Below, piece after piece: positions 42,329 through 51,110 of a DNA stretch of 64,000 nucleotides. The DNA is taken from assembly GCF_004514475.2 (NCBI RefSeq), contig NZ_MYFO02000011.1:71212-135211 (forward strand), in the 5' to 3' direction. The first letter of the stretch is position 1. Each line of letters starts with the position of its first letter. The notes under the pieces are model-generated. The model searched no databases. It had not been told where the DNA came from and saw only the letters and a program-made list of their open reading frames with translations. A program made the translations under genes and the position numbers. The DNA comes from Paenibacillus athensensis. Its GTDB lineage: Bacteria; Bacillota; Bacilli; Paenibacillales; NBRC-103111.

Positions 42329-43438
42329 TTATTTGCCCACGCGGTCCGTCTGAACGGATTTACCGACAAGCTTGTTCAAGAAATTGAGAACAGGCTTACG
42401 GCTTTTGCTAATGATTCCGATGGCTTCCGCACCGAGCACCATGACCAAAAACAACGCTACAATGATCAGCACCCAGCCCCACAGGATGTTTTGCGACATC
42501 AGCATCGAGCAGATGACGGCACTTCCGCCGAAAACGAGCGCGATGCCATAAATGATCAGCACGCTGGTCCGATGGCTGAAGCCGAGCTGCAGCAGGCAGT
42601 GGTGCAAATGGCTCTTGTCCGGAGCGGAAATCGGCAGCTTGTTGACGTAGCGCCGCATAATAGCGAAGAACGTATCGGATAAAGGCACGCCCAAAATCAT
42701 GACAGGGATGAGCAGCGACACGACGGCGGCCTGCTTGAAGCCCAGAATGGACAGGGTCGCCAGAGCAAAGCCGAGGAACAGCGATCCCGAGTCGCCCATA
42801 AAAATTTTGGCCGGATGGAAGTTATAAAACATAAATCCTACGATACTGCCTAGCAAAATAACGCTGAGCAGCACCACGGTAACGTTCGGCATCATCAACG
42901 CCAGAACCAGAATCGTAGCGGTCGCAATCCCCGATACCCCCGCCGACAAGCCGTCAAGTCCGTCGATCAGGTTAATCGCATTGGATACGCCGACGATCCA
43001 CAAAATCGTGATCGGAACGCTCAACCAGCCGCCGATGGATAAATTGGATTCCCCGAACGGAATGTTGACCAGATCGATCTTGAGACCAAAGGAAACGACG
43101 ATGCTCGCTGCGATAATTTGACCGAGCAGCTTCCATTTGGGGGAGAGCTGAAAGCGGTCGTCCAGCGCGCCCGTAATGACGATCACCAGTCCGCCAAGCA
43201 GCAAGCCGAAGGCAGCGTCCGAATTGAACGCTTTGAGTGCAGGAGAGATGATGAAGTACGCTCCGACAAAGGCGAGAAAAATCGCAATTCCTCCGAGCCG
43301 CGGCATAATTCTCGTATGTACTTTGCGATGGTTTGGCGCGTCGACGGCTCCTACCCAGAAAGCAAACTTTTTGACCAAGGGCGTTAACAGCAATGCCATT
43401 ACACATGAAGCGATAAACCCGAGCGCGTATAATCCATA
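42329..43438 (-). CDS. tagO: Undecaprenyl-phosphate GlcNAc-1-phosphate transferase
   Basis: Polytopic membrane enzyme of the MraY/WecA family, 369 aa, starting wall teichoic acid or secondary wall polymer synthesis. It has about ten to eleven membrane segments. Motifs: DAPNHRKVHTRIMPRLGG near the start, ALDDRFQLSPKWKLLGQ with the Mg-binding aspartates, NAINLIDGLDGLSAG, FMGDSGSLFLGF, and the histidine-rich loop SAPDKSHLHHCLLQLG. ATG at 43438 chosen; a GTG at 43450 lies closer to GAGGAGC and is possible. Followed in translation order by its own terminator; tagA lies upstream. Confidence 0.93.
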   Translation of the reverse strand, partial: YGLYALGFIASCVMALLLTPLVKKFAFWVGAVDAPNHRKVHTRIMPRLGGIAIFLAFVGAYFIISPALKAFNSDAAFGLLLGGLVIVITGALDDRFQLSPKWKLLGQIIAASIVVSFGLKIDLVNIPFGESNLSIGGWLSVPITILWIVGVSNAINLIDGLDGLSAGVSGIATATILVLALMMPNVTVVLLSVILLGSIVGFMFYNFHPAKIFMGDSGSLFLGFALATLSILGFKQAAVVSLLIPVMILGVPLSDTFFAIMRRYVNKLPISAPDKSHLHHCLLQLGFSHRTSVLIIYGIALVFGGSAVICSMLMSQNILWGWVLIIVALFLVMVLGAEAIGIISKSRKPVLNFLNKLVGKSVQTDRVGK

Positions 43439-43587
43439 CATCTTCTTCTTCACAGCTCCTCTTGTTCTTGGGGTGGCAGGTAACCCGCCGAACAAAATTA
43501 TACTCCCAATCGCCGACAAACTTCAAACCGTTTTTCTTTGAAAATCGCCGTTTTCAGGCTGTTTTCAGGGGATTTTCATAAAGATTT

Positions 43588-44340
43588 TCATGGTTTTACA
43601 ACATTCTCTTTCTCGCGAATCACTTTCACTGCGAATTTCGGCAGCACAAGCATTCTTTTGTAGCGCCACGGCTCCTGCAGCAGCCGATAGAACCACTCGA
43701 GACGCAGCTTTTGGAACAAAACCGGCGCGCGCTTGAGCTTGCCTGACAAAACGTCGAAGCTTCCGCCTACGCCCATCATGATCGGCACCCGGAGCTGATT
43801 CTTGTACTTGGCGATCCAAGGCTCCTGACTCGCTGCCGACCGGCCGATCAGCAGGATGTCCGGTGCCTTGTCCGTAATGTCGCGAATCACTTCGGCATCC
43901 TCGGCTTCGGAGAAATACCCATCCCGTACGCCAACGAGCTCCAGCGACGGATACAGCGTCTTTAACCGCTGCGCAGCGGCCTGAATCACGTCCGGAGCCG
44001 CGCCGAGGAGATACACCCGCCAGCCCGCGGTCTGCCCCAGCTTCATCAGCTCGTGCAGCAGGTCGTAGCCTGCCACGCGCTCCGCCACGGGCTGTCCGAC
44101 GTAGCCCGCCGCCCACACGACCCCCGCTCCGTCCGGAACGACCAGTTCAGCCTGCTTCATCATCGTCAGATAAGCCGGATCGTCCAAGGCTGCCATGATC
44201 ATGATCGGGTTGGCTGTAATGACCTGATGCGGCTGCTTGCGGCGGATCGCTTCCGCCAAGTAATCGAGAGTATGGCGCATGTCCATCCGCGAGACCGGCA
44301 CGCCGAAAATCGGCACAGTCGGCACATCTTGTTTTTGCAT
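43588..44340 (-). CDS. tagA: WecG/TagA/CpsF-family glycosyltransferase (ManNAc transferase)
   Basis: TagA adds N-acetylmannosamine to the lipid-linked GlcNAc formed by TagO. The 250-aa protein has VITANPIMIMAALDDP, GVVWAAGYVGQPVAERVAGYDL (active-site aspartate region) and VYLLGAAPDVIQAAA, then DGYFSEAEDAEVI and IMMGVGGSFDVLSGKLKRAP, the full set of the family. It lies between csaB and tagO, 49 nt after csaB. Together these make a pyruvylated SLH-binding wall polymer. Confidence 0.92.
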   Translation of the reverse strand: MQKQDVPTVPIFGVPVSRMDMRHTLDYLAEAIRRKQPHQVITANPIMIMAALDDPAYLTMMKQAELVVPDGAGVVWAAGYVGQPVAERVAGYDLLHELMKLGQTAGWRVYLLGAAPDVIQAAAQRLKTLYPSLELVGVRDGYFSEAEDAEVIRDITDKAPDILLIGRSAASQEPWIAKYKNQLRVPIMMGVGGSFDVLSGKLKRAPVLFQKLRLEWFYRLLQEPWRYKRMLVLPKFAVKVIREKENVVKP

Positions 44341-44389
44341 ATCGTCTTCATCCTTTTAGACGTTGAATGGTAGTGATTGGTTGCGCCAT

Positions 44390-45721
44390 TCAGCGCCGAT
44401 TTGTCTGATTTTCTCGAAAAAAAGCAGCAATGCGCTGCGCGGGGCGCTGGGCCTCGGCCTTCAGCGCCTCGATGGCGGCGCGCTTCTCCGCCGCCCACGC
44501 CTCCCGGCCGTCCAGCAAGCGGACGGCCTCGGCCGCGCAAGCGGCGGCATCGAACCGGGCGGTCGATGCCGCCGCTTGCATCCCGAGCCTATGGAGGAAC
44601 TGGTCGATCTTCGGATCGTACGAGATACCCACCATAGGCACGTATTGCGAGGCTGCATAAATGAGCGCATGCAGCCTCATGCCGATAAGCAGGTCGCACG
44701 CGGCCACCTGCTCGAGCATGTCCTGCGGGTGGACGACGCCTGGCGTCAGCTCCACCCGCGCTGCGCGATCGCCGCCAGGGGCGGCGCCGGACGCGGATGC
44801 GGACGCGCCGGTGAGCCGGGCGATCACATACTGCGACGCCTCCTCGTCCGACGGGAGGTGGAACGGCAGGAAGCGCAGCCGCACGTCGGAACGTGCGTCC
44901 AGCAGCGCTTCCAGAGCCTGCGCGAGCGCGTCGAGCTCCGAGCGATCGCGGTTCCAGAAGCGGACGGACACGCCGACCGTCCGCCAGGCCGGGCCGCCGA
45001 CACGCTTTGCGTCGGCGGCGGTATACGCCGGCGTCGCAGCGTCAGCCGCGCCGGCGTCAGCCAGCGGCGCCGACGCTGCGTCGCCGTCCGATGCGCCGCC
45101 GCGCCCCCCGTGCGCGGCGTTTGCTGCGCCGGACGCGGATGCAGACGCGCCGGCGGCTGGCCCGACCCCGCCCGAGTCTGCCGCGCGCAGCGGCAGGCCC
45201 ATGACCGGGTCGGGCACAACGTCGATGCGCTCGCGCGGCAGGCGCATCGAGGCCAGCAGGTCCGCGGACTCCGTATCGCGGACCGAGAGGTACCGGCAGC
45301 GCCGGAACACGGCGCGAATCCAGCCGTCAAAGAAACGGCGATTCACCGGGCCGATCCCTTGCGAATACACGAAGGTCGGCTTGCCCAGCCATTGCGCCAG
45401 CTTCAGCACCGCCAAGTAGTACGGGATCGTCTTGGCGCTTGTCGCGTCCTGCAGCAAGCTGCCGCCGCCGCTGATCAGCCCGTCGCTGCTGCGCAGCGCA
45501 CGCAGCACCTCTGCGGGCCTCATCCGGTGGCACGCCTCGACGCCGTACATCGCGGCAGTACGCTGCGGATTGCCGGAGAGCACAATTGGCTCGATCCGCA
45601 TGCCCTGCTCCTCGCCCTGCTGGCGCAGCGCCAGCAGGATTGATTGCAGCACAGCCTCGTCGCCGCTGTTGTCAAAACCGTAATAACCGGATAGTACTAG
45701 GCGTCGAACCGGGGCGTCCAT
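44390..45721 (-). CDS. csaB: Polysaccharide pyruvyltransferase CsaB
   Basis: CsaB puts a ketal-pyruvate on the wall polymer, the modification that SLH domains recognise. 443 aa. LSGYYGFDNSGDEAVLQSIL at the start, LISGGGSLLQDATSAKT, FVYSQGIGPVNRRF and GMRLHALIYAASQYVPMVGISYDPK are family signatures. Residues about 185-240 and 310-325 are extra, Ala/Gly/Ser/Asp-rich low-complexity stretches of very high GC, sharing GASASASGAA. Start at 45721 has AAGGAG; it overlaps the DUF5693 gene by 25 nt. The enzyme core looks intact. Confidence 0.93.
   Translation of the reverse strand: MDAPVRRLVLSGYYGFDNSGDEAVLQSILLALRQQGEEQGMRIEPIVLSGNPQRTAAMYGVEACHRMRPAEVLRALRSSDGLISGGGSLLQDATSAKTIPYYLAVLKLAQWLGKPTFVYSQGIGPVNRRFFDGWIRAVFRRCRYLSVRDTESADLLASMRLPRERIDVVPDPVMGLPLRAADSGGVGPAAGASASASGAANAAHGGRGGASDGDAASAPLADAGAADAATPAYTAADAKRVGGPAWRTVGVSVRFWNRDRSELDALAQALEALLDARSDVRLRFLPFHLPSDEEASQYVIARLTGASASASGAAPGGDRAARVELTPGVVHPQDMLEQVAACDLLIGMRLHALIYAASQYVPMVGISYDPKIDQFLHRLGMQAAASTARFDAAACAAEAVRLLDGREAWAAEKRAAIEALKAEAQRPAQRIAAFFRENQTNRR
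44784..44811. repeat. 28-bp GC-rich unit, copy 1, in csaB
   Basis: Begins GCGCCGGACGCGGATGC and differs at one base from the copy at 45126-45153. Both fall in low-complexity linkers of CsaB and encode GASASASGA. Confidence 0.8.
45126..45153. repeat. 28-bp GC-rich unit, copy 2, in csaB
   Basis: 27 of 28 bases equal to 44784-44811, same reading frame. Lies in the larger linker, which also has smaller GCGTCAGCC direct repeats around 45046-45062. Confidence 0.8.
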
Positions 45722-47748
45722 TTTTTCCAGCTCCTTACGAGAATTTCCCAAACGGCGATCAGCACAAGACCGATCAGAATACCGAAGATCAAGCCATAGC
45801 TGATCCGAATAGCCGAAATGTGCAGCGGCGTATGCAGATGGGCAAAGGTATCGACAAGCGAAAGCTGCCCGATGACGCCAACAATCAGCAGGTACACAGC
45901 ATTTCTATACCGTACGCACAAGTATCCGGCAAGCAGGAACAGCGGATGCGCCAGCAAAAATTCCTTGGTCCGCGGCCGCACGCCCAGCGTATTTTCCAGG
46001 AAGGAACGGAACAGCTTCTCAAAGGTGGAGGCCTGCCCTTCATTGCCGGTTCGCGTCAAATAGTAGAACAGCGCTCCCGCCGCAACAGCAGCAACCACCA
46101 GCCAAAATACGCGAATGTGCGCGCTGAGAAGACGCCTGATCCGCTCCAGCTTCTCCCGATGCGTCAAGTTTTCGCTGAACAGCAGCAAGTAAAGAGCGAC
46201 GATTGCAATCGGCGCCAGATGCAGCAGGCTGACGCCGCGGAACTGCTGCAGCACCAGCATGTAGCTGATATGATTGAGCAGCCCGACGACATACACAATG
46301 CCGATCGCCGAAATCGCCGAGGTGCGAATCAGCAGCCACAGGCTGAAGCCGATCCGCGATTTGGCCGCCGCAGCTCGTCCTGTACGCACCGTGCGCACAG
46401 CCAGCATTACGGCCAGACTTGGCGCGCAGATGGCCGTAGCCAGCGCCAGTCCTTGCGCATACAAATTGGCGCTGAGCGCATGCAAGCCGATAGCTCCGAC
46501 GAGACCGATGACGAACAAAGCAAGCGCCGTACCCGGGAAGAAGGCGGCGACGGTCAGCACGATCAGGGCCACACCCCCGAGCAGCACGAACACGCGGGCT
46601 ACTTTTTGCCACCCGGAATCGTCGAACGCAAAAGCTTGCGCCTGTCCGGTCGTGAACCCGACCTTCTCGATGCGCGGGATCGCACCGTCCTTGCCGTTCA
46701 AGCTGTCGAGCAGCGGCCGAATTGGATCGACAAGCGTACCCTTATCCACACTTCGGGCCAGCTTCCCGTTCAGGAAGATGATACGAATATTGCGGTCCTT
46801 CACAGCCAGCACAAAGCGATCGGCCACGCCCTGCACACGGGACTCCAGCTCCTCTTTGGAAACGGGCTCGGTCAGCTTTTCTCCGTCCTTTTCGGTAAAC
46901 GAATGCAAACGTACTATATTATAGTTGGTTTCCTTCGCCAGCGTACTCAGACCTTTTTGCGGCTCTTTCGAAAGCTCGATGGTTGCAAGCCCGATGCCGT
47001 ATTTATTCAGCAGCTTGGCCATCTTTTTCAAATTCACTTCCGGTGTTTCGTCAGTAAAGCCCGGCATGGCATCGCCGTCGGCCACGATCCGCTCCACGCC
47101 GACAGCGTGCAGCTTGCTTAGCAGTTGGTCCATCGTCGTGCTGGAGTAAGGTCTGCGGTTAGTTAAACGCGCGATAATATGGAACCCTTGATCATGCAGC
47201 TGATTCAAGGTGATCGGATCGGGGTCCATCGGCTTGATCGCGGCCTCGTCCGGACTCATACGGATCTGCAGCCCGGGCCGATCCTTCAAGCTCCACGTTG
47301 CCGTCTCTACCTTCAGGTCGGCAAATGTTTTTTCTATTAACGGCTGCAGCTGCTTTTGCGTCTCCGTATCGGCAAAAAGCACGTAGGTGTAGTTCTCTCC
47401 AGGCTGCGGCAGCTTCTGCGCGAACATGGCGGCATCACGCGAGTTATACACGTCGATTCTGCGGCTCGTCTTCAATTCGTTCAGCGTCGCTTCATAAACC
47501 GCCAGCGATTGCACGCCGGCCGCCTTCAGCGCCTTTAATTGATTGGCGATAAATCCTTGCGGATCCGCTTGAAGATCGGACATGTCGACCAGATCACGAT
47601 AATCAAAAACGAACTCGACTTGATTGGCCGACGTTTCGGTCTCATGTCTCGCGTACACCAGCGGCAGCGAGCTCAACAGGCCCGCTACGACCAGCCACCA
47701 CAGCACCTTGCGCAACAGATGATTCCCTTTTCCATACCATTGGACCAA
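45697..47748 (-). CDS. DUF5693 family membrane protein
   Basis: 683-aa protein. One N-terminal membrane segment (LWWLVVAGLLSSLPLVYA), then about 340 extracytoplasmic residues with repeated alpha/beta units that look like a TIM-barrel fragment (ITLNQLHDQGFHIIARLTNR, GVERIVADGDAMPGF), then some nine to ten hydrophobic helices to the end. No catalytic motif is recognised. It directly precedes csaB and overlaps its start, so a link to wall-polymer pyruvylation or export is likely; proof is lacking. A structured RNA lies in its leader. Confidence 0.8.
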   Translation of the reverse strand: MVQWYGKGNHLLRKVLWWLVVAGLLSSLPLVYARHETETSANQVEFVFDYRDLVDMSDLQADPQGFIANQLKALKAAGVQSLAVYEATLNELKTSRRIDVYNSRDAAMFAQKLPQPGENYTYVLFADTETQKQLQPLIEKTFADLKVETATWSLKDRPGLQIRMSPDEAAIKPMDPDPITLNQLHDQGFHIIARLTNRRPYSSTTMDQLLSKLHAVGVERIVADGDAMPGFTDETPEVNLKKMAKLLNKYGIGLATIELSKEPQKGLSTLAKETNYNIVRLHSFTEKDGEKLTEPVSKEELESRVQGVADRFVLAVKDRNIRIIFLNGKLARSVDKGTLVDPIRPLLDSLNGKDGAIPRIEKVGFTTGQAQAFAFDDSGWQKVARVFVLLGGVALIVLTVAAFFPGTALALFVIGLVGAIGLHALSANLYAQGLALATAICAPSLAVMLAVRTVRTGRAAAAKSRIGFSLWLLIRTSAISAIGIVYVVGLLNHISYMLVLQQFRGVSLLHLAPIAIVALYLLLFSENLTHREKLERIRRLLSAHIRVFWLVVAAVAAGALFYYLTRTGNEGQASTFEKLFRSFLENTLGVRPRTKEFLLAHPLFLLAGYLCVRYRNAVYLLIVGVIGQLSLVDTFAHLHTPLHISAIRISYGLIFGILIGLVLIAVWEILVRSWKKWTPRFDA

Positions 47749-47785
47749 TTTGTTTCACTCCTGTTCTCATCCTCATACATTCGAA

Positions 47786-47886
47786 AACCTCTTCAGATCA
47801 CACCGCGGCCAAGCCGCACGCCGAAGGAAACCGCAAACGGCTCCCTCCATTAGACGCACTGTCGGCCACTTTGTTCTAAAGAGGTT
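47786..47886 (-). ncRNA. Structured leader RNA candidate between pgcA and the DUF5693 gene
   Basis: On the minus strand an 11-bp closing helix (47876-47886 with 47786-47796, AACCTCTTTAG/CTGAAGAGGTT) brackets two hairpins: an 11-bp one with G-U pairs and a UUUG loop (GGAGGGAGCCG/CGGUUUCCUUC) and GCGGC-UUG-GCCGC. UUUUCG follows the closing helix. It may be a cis-regulatory RNA, an odd terminator of pgcA or a dispersed repeat. No known riboswitch motif is recognised. Confidence 0.4.
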
Positions 47887-47903
47887 CTCTGCTTTCTATG
47901 CGA

Positions 47904-49598
47904 TCATCCGTCGATGCGGCTCATGACATCCTGTACAATCCCGTTCAGCCGCTCGGACGCTTGCGCGCCGGATGTTCCCTGGACAGCAAAATAAAATTTG
48001 ATTTTGGGCTCGGTGCCCGATGGACGCAGGCAGAACCAGGAGCCGTCCTCCAGCTTGAACTTGAGCACATTCTCCTTCGGCAAGCCGTTGATGCCGGCGG
48101 CATAGTCTTCCACGCCCTGCACGTTGATGCCGTGGATCGCTTCCGGTGGATGGGTACGCCACGCTTCCATCATACGACCGATCTGCTCGACGCCATCTTT
48201 GCCTTTGAGCGTCCGCGATTCCAGCTTTTCCAGAAAATAACCAAACGATGCATACAGCTCCTGCAGAACATCGTATAAGGTTTTACCCTGCTGCTTGTAG
48301 TACGCGGCCGCTTCGCAAATGAGCATCGCTGCGATGACGGCGTCTTTGTCGCGCGCGTAGCTGCCAGCCAGATAACCATAGCTTTCTTCGTAACCGAATA
48401 AGAAGGTACGCTCGCCGGTTTTTTCGAAAGCCGTCATTTTCTCGCCTATGTATTTGAAGCCTGTCAGCGTATCCAGCGTATCTACGCCGTAATGACGGGC
48501 AATGACAGCGCCCATTTCGCTGGTTACAATCGTCTTGATGATCACGCCATTATCCGGCAGCGCGCCGCGCTCCTTCATGCTGGAGAGCAAGTAATTGACG
48601 ATGATGGCACCCGACTGGTTGCCCGTCAGAACAAAATAATCCCCTGAAGGGTCCTTGACCACAGCTCCCATCCGATCGGCGTCGGGATCCGTACCGACAA
48701 TGATATCGGCGTCCCAAGCTTTCGCTTGAGCGATGGCCAACGTGAACGCTTCCCGCTCCTCCGGATTCGGCGATTTCACGGTCGAGAATTGCGAGTCCGG
48801 CTGCTCCTGCTCAGCTACCACGCGAACCTGCGTGAAGCCAACCGTCTCCAGAACACGGCGCACCGGCATGTTACCGGAACCGTGTAGCGGCGTGAAGACG
48901 ATGCGGAAATCGTCGCGAATCTGGCGAATGACGTCCGGATTCTGGCTGACGGCGGCTACCGCGGCAATGTAACGGGCGTCGATGTCCTCGCCCAGCCACG
49001 CCAGCAGCCCCTGCGCCTCCGCGTCCTCGCGGGTCAAACGCTTCACTTTATCAAACGAATCGGCCTGCTGTACCAGCTCAATGACCCTCTCAGCGAATTC
49101 AGGAACAAGCTGGCCGCCGTCTGCGCCGTATACTTTATAACCGTTATATTCAGGAGGGTTGTGGCTCGCGGTTACGACCACGCCGGCCGTCGCCTTCAAA
49201 TCTCTTACGGCATACGACAGCTCTGGCGTTGGGCGCAAAGCCTCGAATACATATGCCTTGATGCCGTTGCCGGCAAAAACAAGCGCCGCTTCCAATGCAA
49301 ACTCCGGCGACATGTTGCGCGAGTCATAGGCAATGACGATTGACGGATTCACGGTTCCCGTCTGCCGTACAAAGTCCGCCAAGCCTTGGCTTGCCCGACC
49401 TACGGTGTAGACGTTAATGCGGTTGGTGCCTGCGCCGATCACTCCGCGCAAGCCGCCGGTTCCGAATTCCAAATCCTTGTAAAAGCGATCTTCAATCTCC
49501 TTGGCGTCATGGCTGATGGAGCGAAGCTCGTCTTTCGTCGCGCTGTCGACGGCAGGGTCGTCCAGCCATAATTGATATTGGGTTTGCACTCGCGTCAT
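47904..49598 (-). CDS. pgcA: Phosphoglucomutase/phosphomannomutase
   Basis: 564-aa alpha-D-phosphohexomutase that interconverts glucose-6-P and glucose-1-P, feeding UDP-glucose and wall polymers. Active-site serine in GVVVTASHNPPEYNGYK (S145), metal-binding loop GTDPDADRMG, sugar loop FGYEESYGYL and phosphate-binding RPSGTEPKIKFY near the C-terminus. Start is uncertain: ATG 49598 is used, while GTG 49613 has no room for its ribosome site. The gene precedes the DUF5693-csaB-tagA-tagO group. Confidence 0.93.
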   Translation of the reverse strand: MTRVQTQYQLWLDDPAVDSATKDELRSISHDAKEIEDRFYKDLEFGTGGLRGVIGAGTNRINVYTVGRASQGLADFVRQTGTVNPSIVIAYDSRNMSPEFALEAALVFAGNGIKAYVFEALRPTPELSYAVRDLKATAGVVVTASHNPPEYNGYKVYGADGGQLVPEFAERVIELVQQADSFDKVKRLTREDAEAQGLLAWLGEDIDARYIAAVAAVSQNPDVIRQIRDDFRIVFTPLHGSGNMPVRRVLETVGFTQVRVVAEQEQPDSQFSTVKSPNPEEREAFTLAIAQAKAWDADIIVGTDPDADRMGAVVKDPSGDYFVLTGNQSGAIIVNYLLSSMKERGALPDNGVIIKTIVTSEMGAVIARHYGVDTLDTLTGFKYIGEKMTAFEKTGERTFLFGYEESYGYLAGSYARDKDAVIAAMLICEAAAYYKQQGKTLYDVLQELYASFGYFLEKLESRTLKGKDGVEQIGRMMEAWRTHPPEAIHGINVQGVEDYAAGINGLPKENVLKFKLEDGSWFCLRPSGTEPKIKFYFAVQGTSGAQASERLNGIVQDVMSRIDG

Positions 49599-49627
49599 AT
49601 CCGTAAGTTCCACTCCTTCATCTCGTC

Positions 49628-50056
49628 TTATTTATTGGCAATAGCGAACATAAGCTCGCCTTCGACAACTACCCGTTCTCCTACCTTCGCTACAGCTTGA
49701 CCTTTCACAATCGTCCCTTTCAGGCGCGTAATGGTCATTTCCAGCGTCAATGTATCTCCAGGAACAACCTGGCCGCGGAAACGAACGCCGTCAATGCCGG
49801 CGAACAAGCCGATTTTTCCTTTATAGTCATCCAACGTCAGGACGGCAACTGCGCCTACCTGAGCCAGCGCTTCCACGATCAGCACGCCGGGCATTACCGG
49901 ATATCCGGGAAAATGACCGGGAAAAAATGGCTCGTTCATCGTGACGTTTTTGATTCCGACGGCGCGAACCCCCGGCTCCACCTCCAAAATGCGGTCCACC
50001 AGCAAAAACGGCGGACGATGCGGAATAATTTCCTGAATCTGATTAATATCCAGCAA
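49628..50056 (-). CDS. fabZ: 3-hydroxyacyl-ACP dehydratase FabZ
   Basis: Fatty-acid elongation enzyme removing water from 3-hydroxyacyl-ACP. 142 aa from a TTG start at 50056 that has AAAGGAG nine bases upstream; an ATG start further up (50101) would add a Cys-rich N-terminus foreign to the family. Catalytic histidine in [15 protein letters not shown] and glutamate in [11 protein letters not shown]. subtilis ywpB/fabZ has the same position after flhP. Confidence 0.93.
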   Translation of the reverse strand: MLDINQIQEIIPHRPPFLLVDRILEVEPGVRAVGIKNVTMNEPFFPGHFPGYPVMPGVLIVEALAQVGAVAVLTLDDYKGKIGLFAGIDGVRFRGQVVPGDTLTLEMTITRLKGTIVKGQAVAKVGERVVVEGELMFAIANK

Positions 50057-50230
50057 CCTGCTCGTCTCCTTTCGATGCTTGCATAAAACACAAGGCAACA
50101 ACTTACAATATGATTATCCCCTTCACGGCTGCAGCAGTGAAGGTTGATATAAGAGGAGCTTATGGACGAGCCTGCCGCATGCAGACCGTCTGTAGGCTCT
50201 TTCTCCTGAATACCCGGTTCGTCGCGGCGT

Positions 50231-50740
50231 TCAATCTCTCTTGTTGAGGATGGCGAATTGAACAATATAAATCAGGGTTGCGATCATCGAAATGCCGATA
50301 ACGCCCCATAAGTAGGGCAGCGCCAACGGCGCCTTGAACACAATCAATAGAATCGCTATGTAAAAAAGCACCGTCGTCAGCTTGCCGAGCATATTGGCCG
50401 GCACTGTCAGCTTACCGCGAAAATGAAAAAAAGCGGAGCCGGCAATCATCCCCGCATCCCGGGCAAAAATCGCCGCAGCCGCCTGCCACGGAATCATGTG
50501 CGACAGCAGCAGCGACAGGATCACGACAATCATCATCGCCTTATCAGCCAACGGATCGAGCATGGAGCCAACTACAGTCACTTGCCCTCGCCTACGGGCG
50601 ATGTAACCGTCGAGAATATCCGTCAATCCGGCAAGCAAAAGCACCAGGAAAGCAACCTTGATATAGCCGTAAAAGAAAACAACCGAATAAACCGGAATCA
50701 GGATAAACCTGCTGATTGTTAGCATGTTCGGTATATTCAA
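50231..50740 (-). CDS. CDP-alcohol phosphatidyltransferase (PgsA-like)
   Basis: 169-aa integral membrane enzyme from a TTG start at 50740 (ribosome site GGAAGGG). The family signature DILDGYIARRRGQ followed by GSMLDPLADK gives the D-G-A-R...G...D...D pattern that binds CDP-alcohol and Mg. Four to five membrane segments. The substrate is probably CDP-diacylglycerol with glycerol-3-phosphate, but cardiolipin or inositol variants cannot be excluded, and a second pgsA may exist elsewhere. It lies between fabZ and the epuA-like gene. Confidence 0.85.
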   Translation of the reverse strand: MNIPNMLTISRFILIPVYSVVFFYGYIKVAFLVLLLAGLTDILDGYIARRRGQVTVVGSMLDPLADKAMMIVVILSLLLSHMIPWQAAAAIFARDAGMIAGSAFFHFRGKLTVPANMLGKLTTVLFYIAILLIVFKAPLALPYLWGVIGISMIATLIYIVQFAILNKRD

Positions 50741-50814
50741 GCGCTGCCCTTCCCCCTTACAAGCATGCCGATTTTCTAAGTTTATCCTCCGTCCATTATA
50801 CCTTTCCTTTTTCA

Positions 50815-50839
50815 AAAATAAAACTCCCTCGCGGGAGTC
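50815..50839 (-). terminator. Rho-independent terminator after the epuA-like gene
   Basis: 6-bp core stem ACTCCC/GGGAGT (50823-50828 with 50833-50838), TTTTATTTTTG on the minus strand, starting right after the epuA-like stop. Confidence 0.7.
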
Positions 50840-50840
50840 C

Positions 50841-51083
50841 TCAATTCGCAAAAACCAGATCGTACAGGTGCTTCCAGGTGCTCCACCGGAAAATTTCGGA
50901 CGAAGGCTGGTGGCCCAGCTTGCTGTATCCGATCCATAAACCGATGAAGACGGCGAGCACGCTCAGAACGGGAACGCGAATCCATCTTATAATCGCTATC
51001 ACAATGCGAGCCCAGCGGGGTTTCTGCCGTTTGGGCGGTTTCTTGGCTTTGGGTTGTTGCGATCTGGCTGGTGTTTCCGACAT
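50841..51083 (-). CDS. EpuA-like small membrane protein
   Basis: 80 aa. A basic Pro/Lys-rich N-terminus (PKAKKPPKRQKPRWARI) precedes a single membrane segment (VPVLSVLAVFIGLWIGY), then a short outer tail with HQPSSEIFRWSTWKHLYDLV. The family is often labelled DNA-directed RNA polymerase subunit beta by mistake; EpuA fits better. Position after flhP is common in Firmicutes. Function unknown. Confidence 0.75.
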   Translation of the reverse strand: MSETPARSQQPKAKKPPKRQKPRWARIVIAIIRWIRVPVLSVLAVFIGLWIGYSKLGHQPSSEIFRWSTWKHLYDLVFAN

Positions 51084-51110
51084 CGGGCCTGTCCCTCTCT
51101 TTCCTAACCG

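Noticed and set aside
44363-45643. Long plus-strand frames across csaB
   Set aside because: High GC removes stop codons; the products are Arg/Ala/Pro-rich without motifs, and csaB has the catalytic signatures.
45586-47121. 511-codon plus-strand frame over the DUF5693 gene
   Set aside because: Gln/Arg/His-rich shadow of a membrane protein read backwards; no ribosome site.
50102-50230. Hairpins between fabZ and the phosphatidyltransferase gene as terminators
   Set aside because: Two inverted repeats (CCTTCAC/GTGAAGG and one based on GAGCCT/AGGCTC) are visible but neither has a T-run on the minus strand; function unclear.
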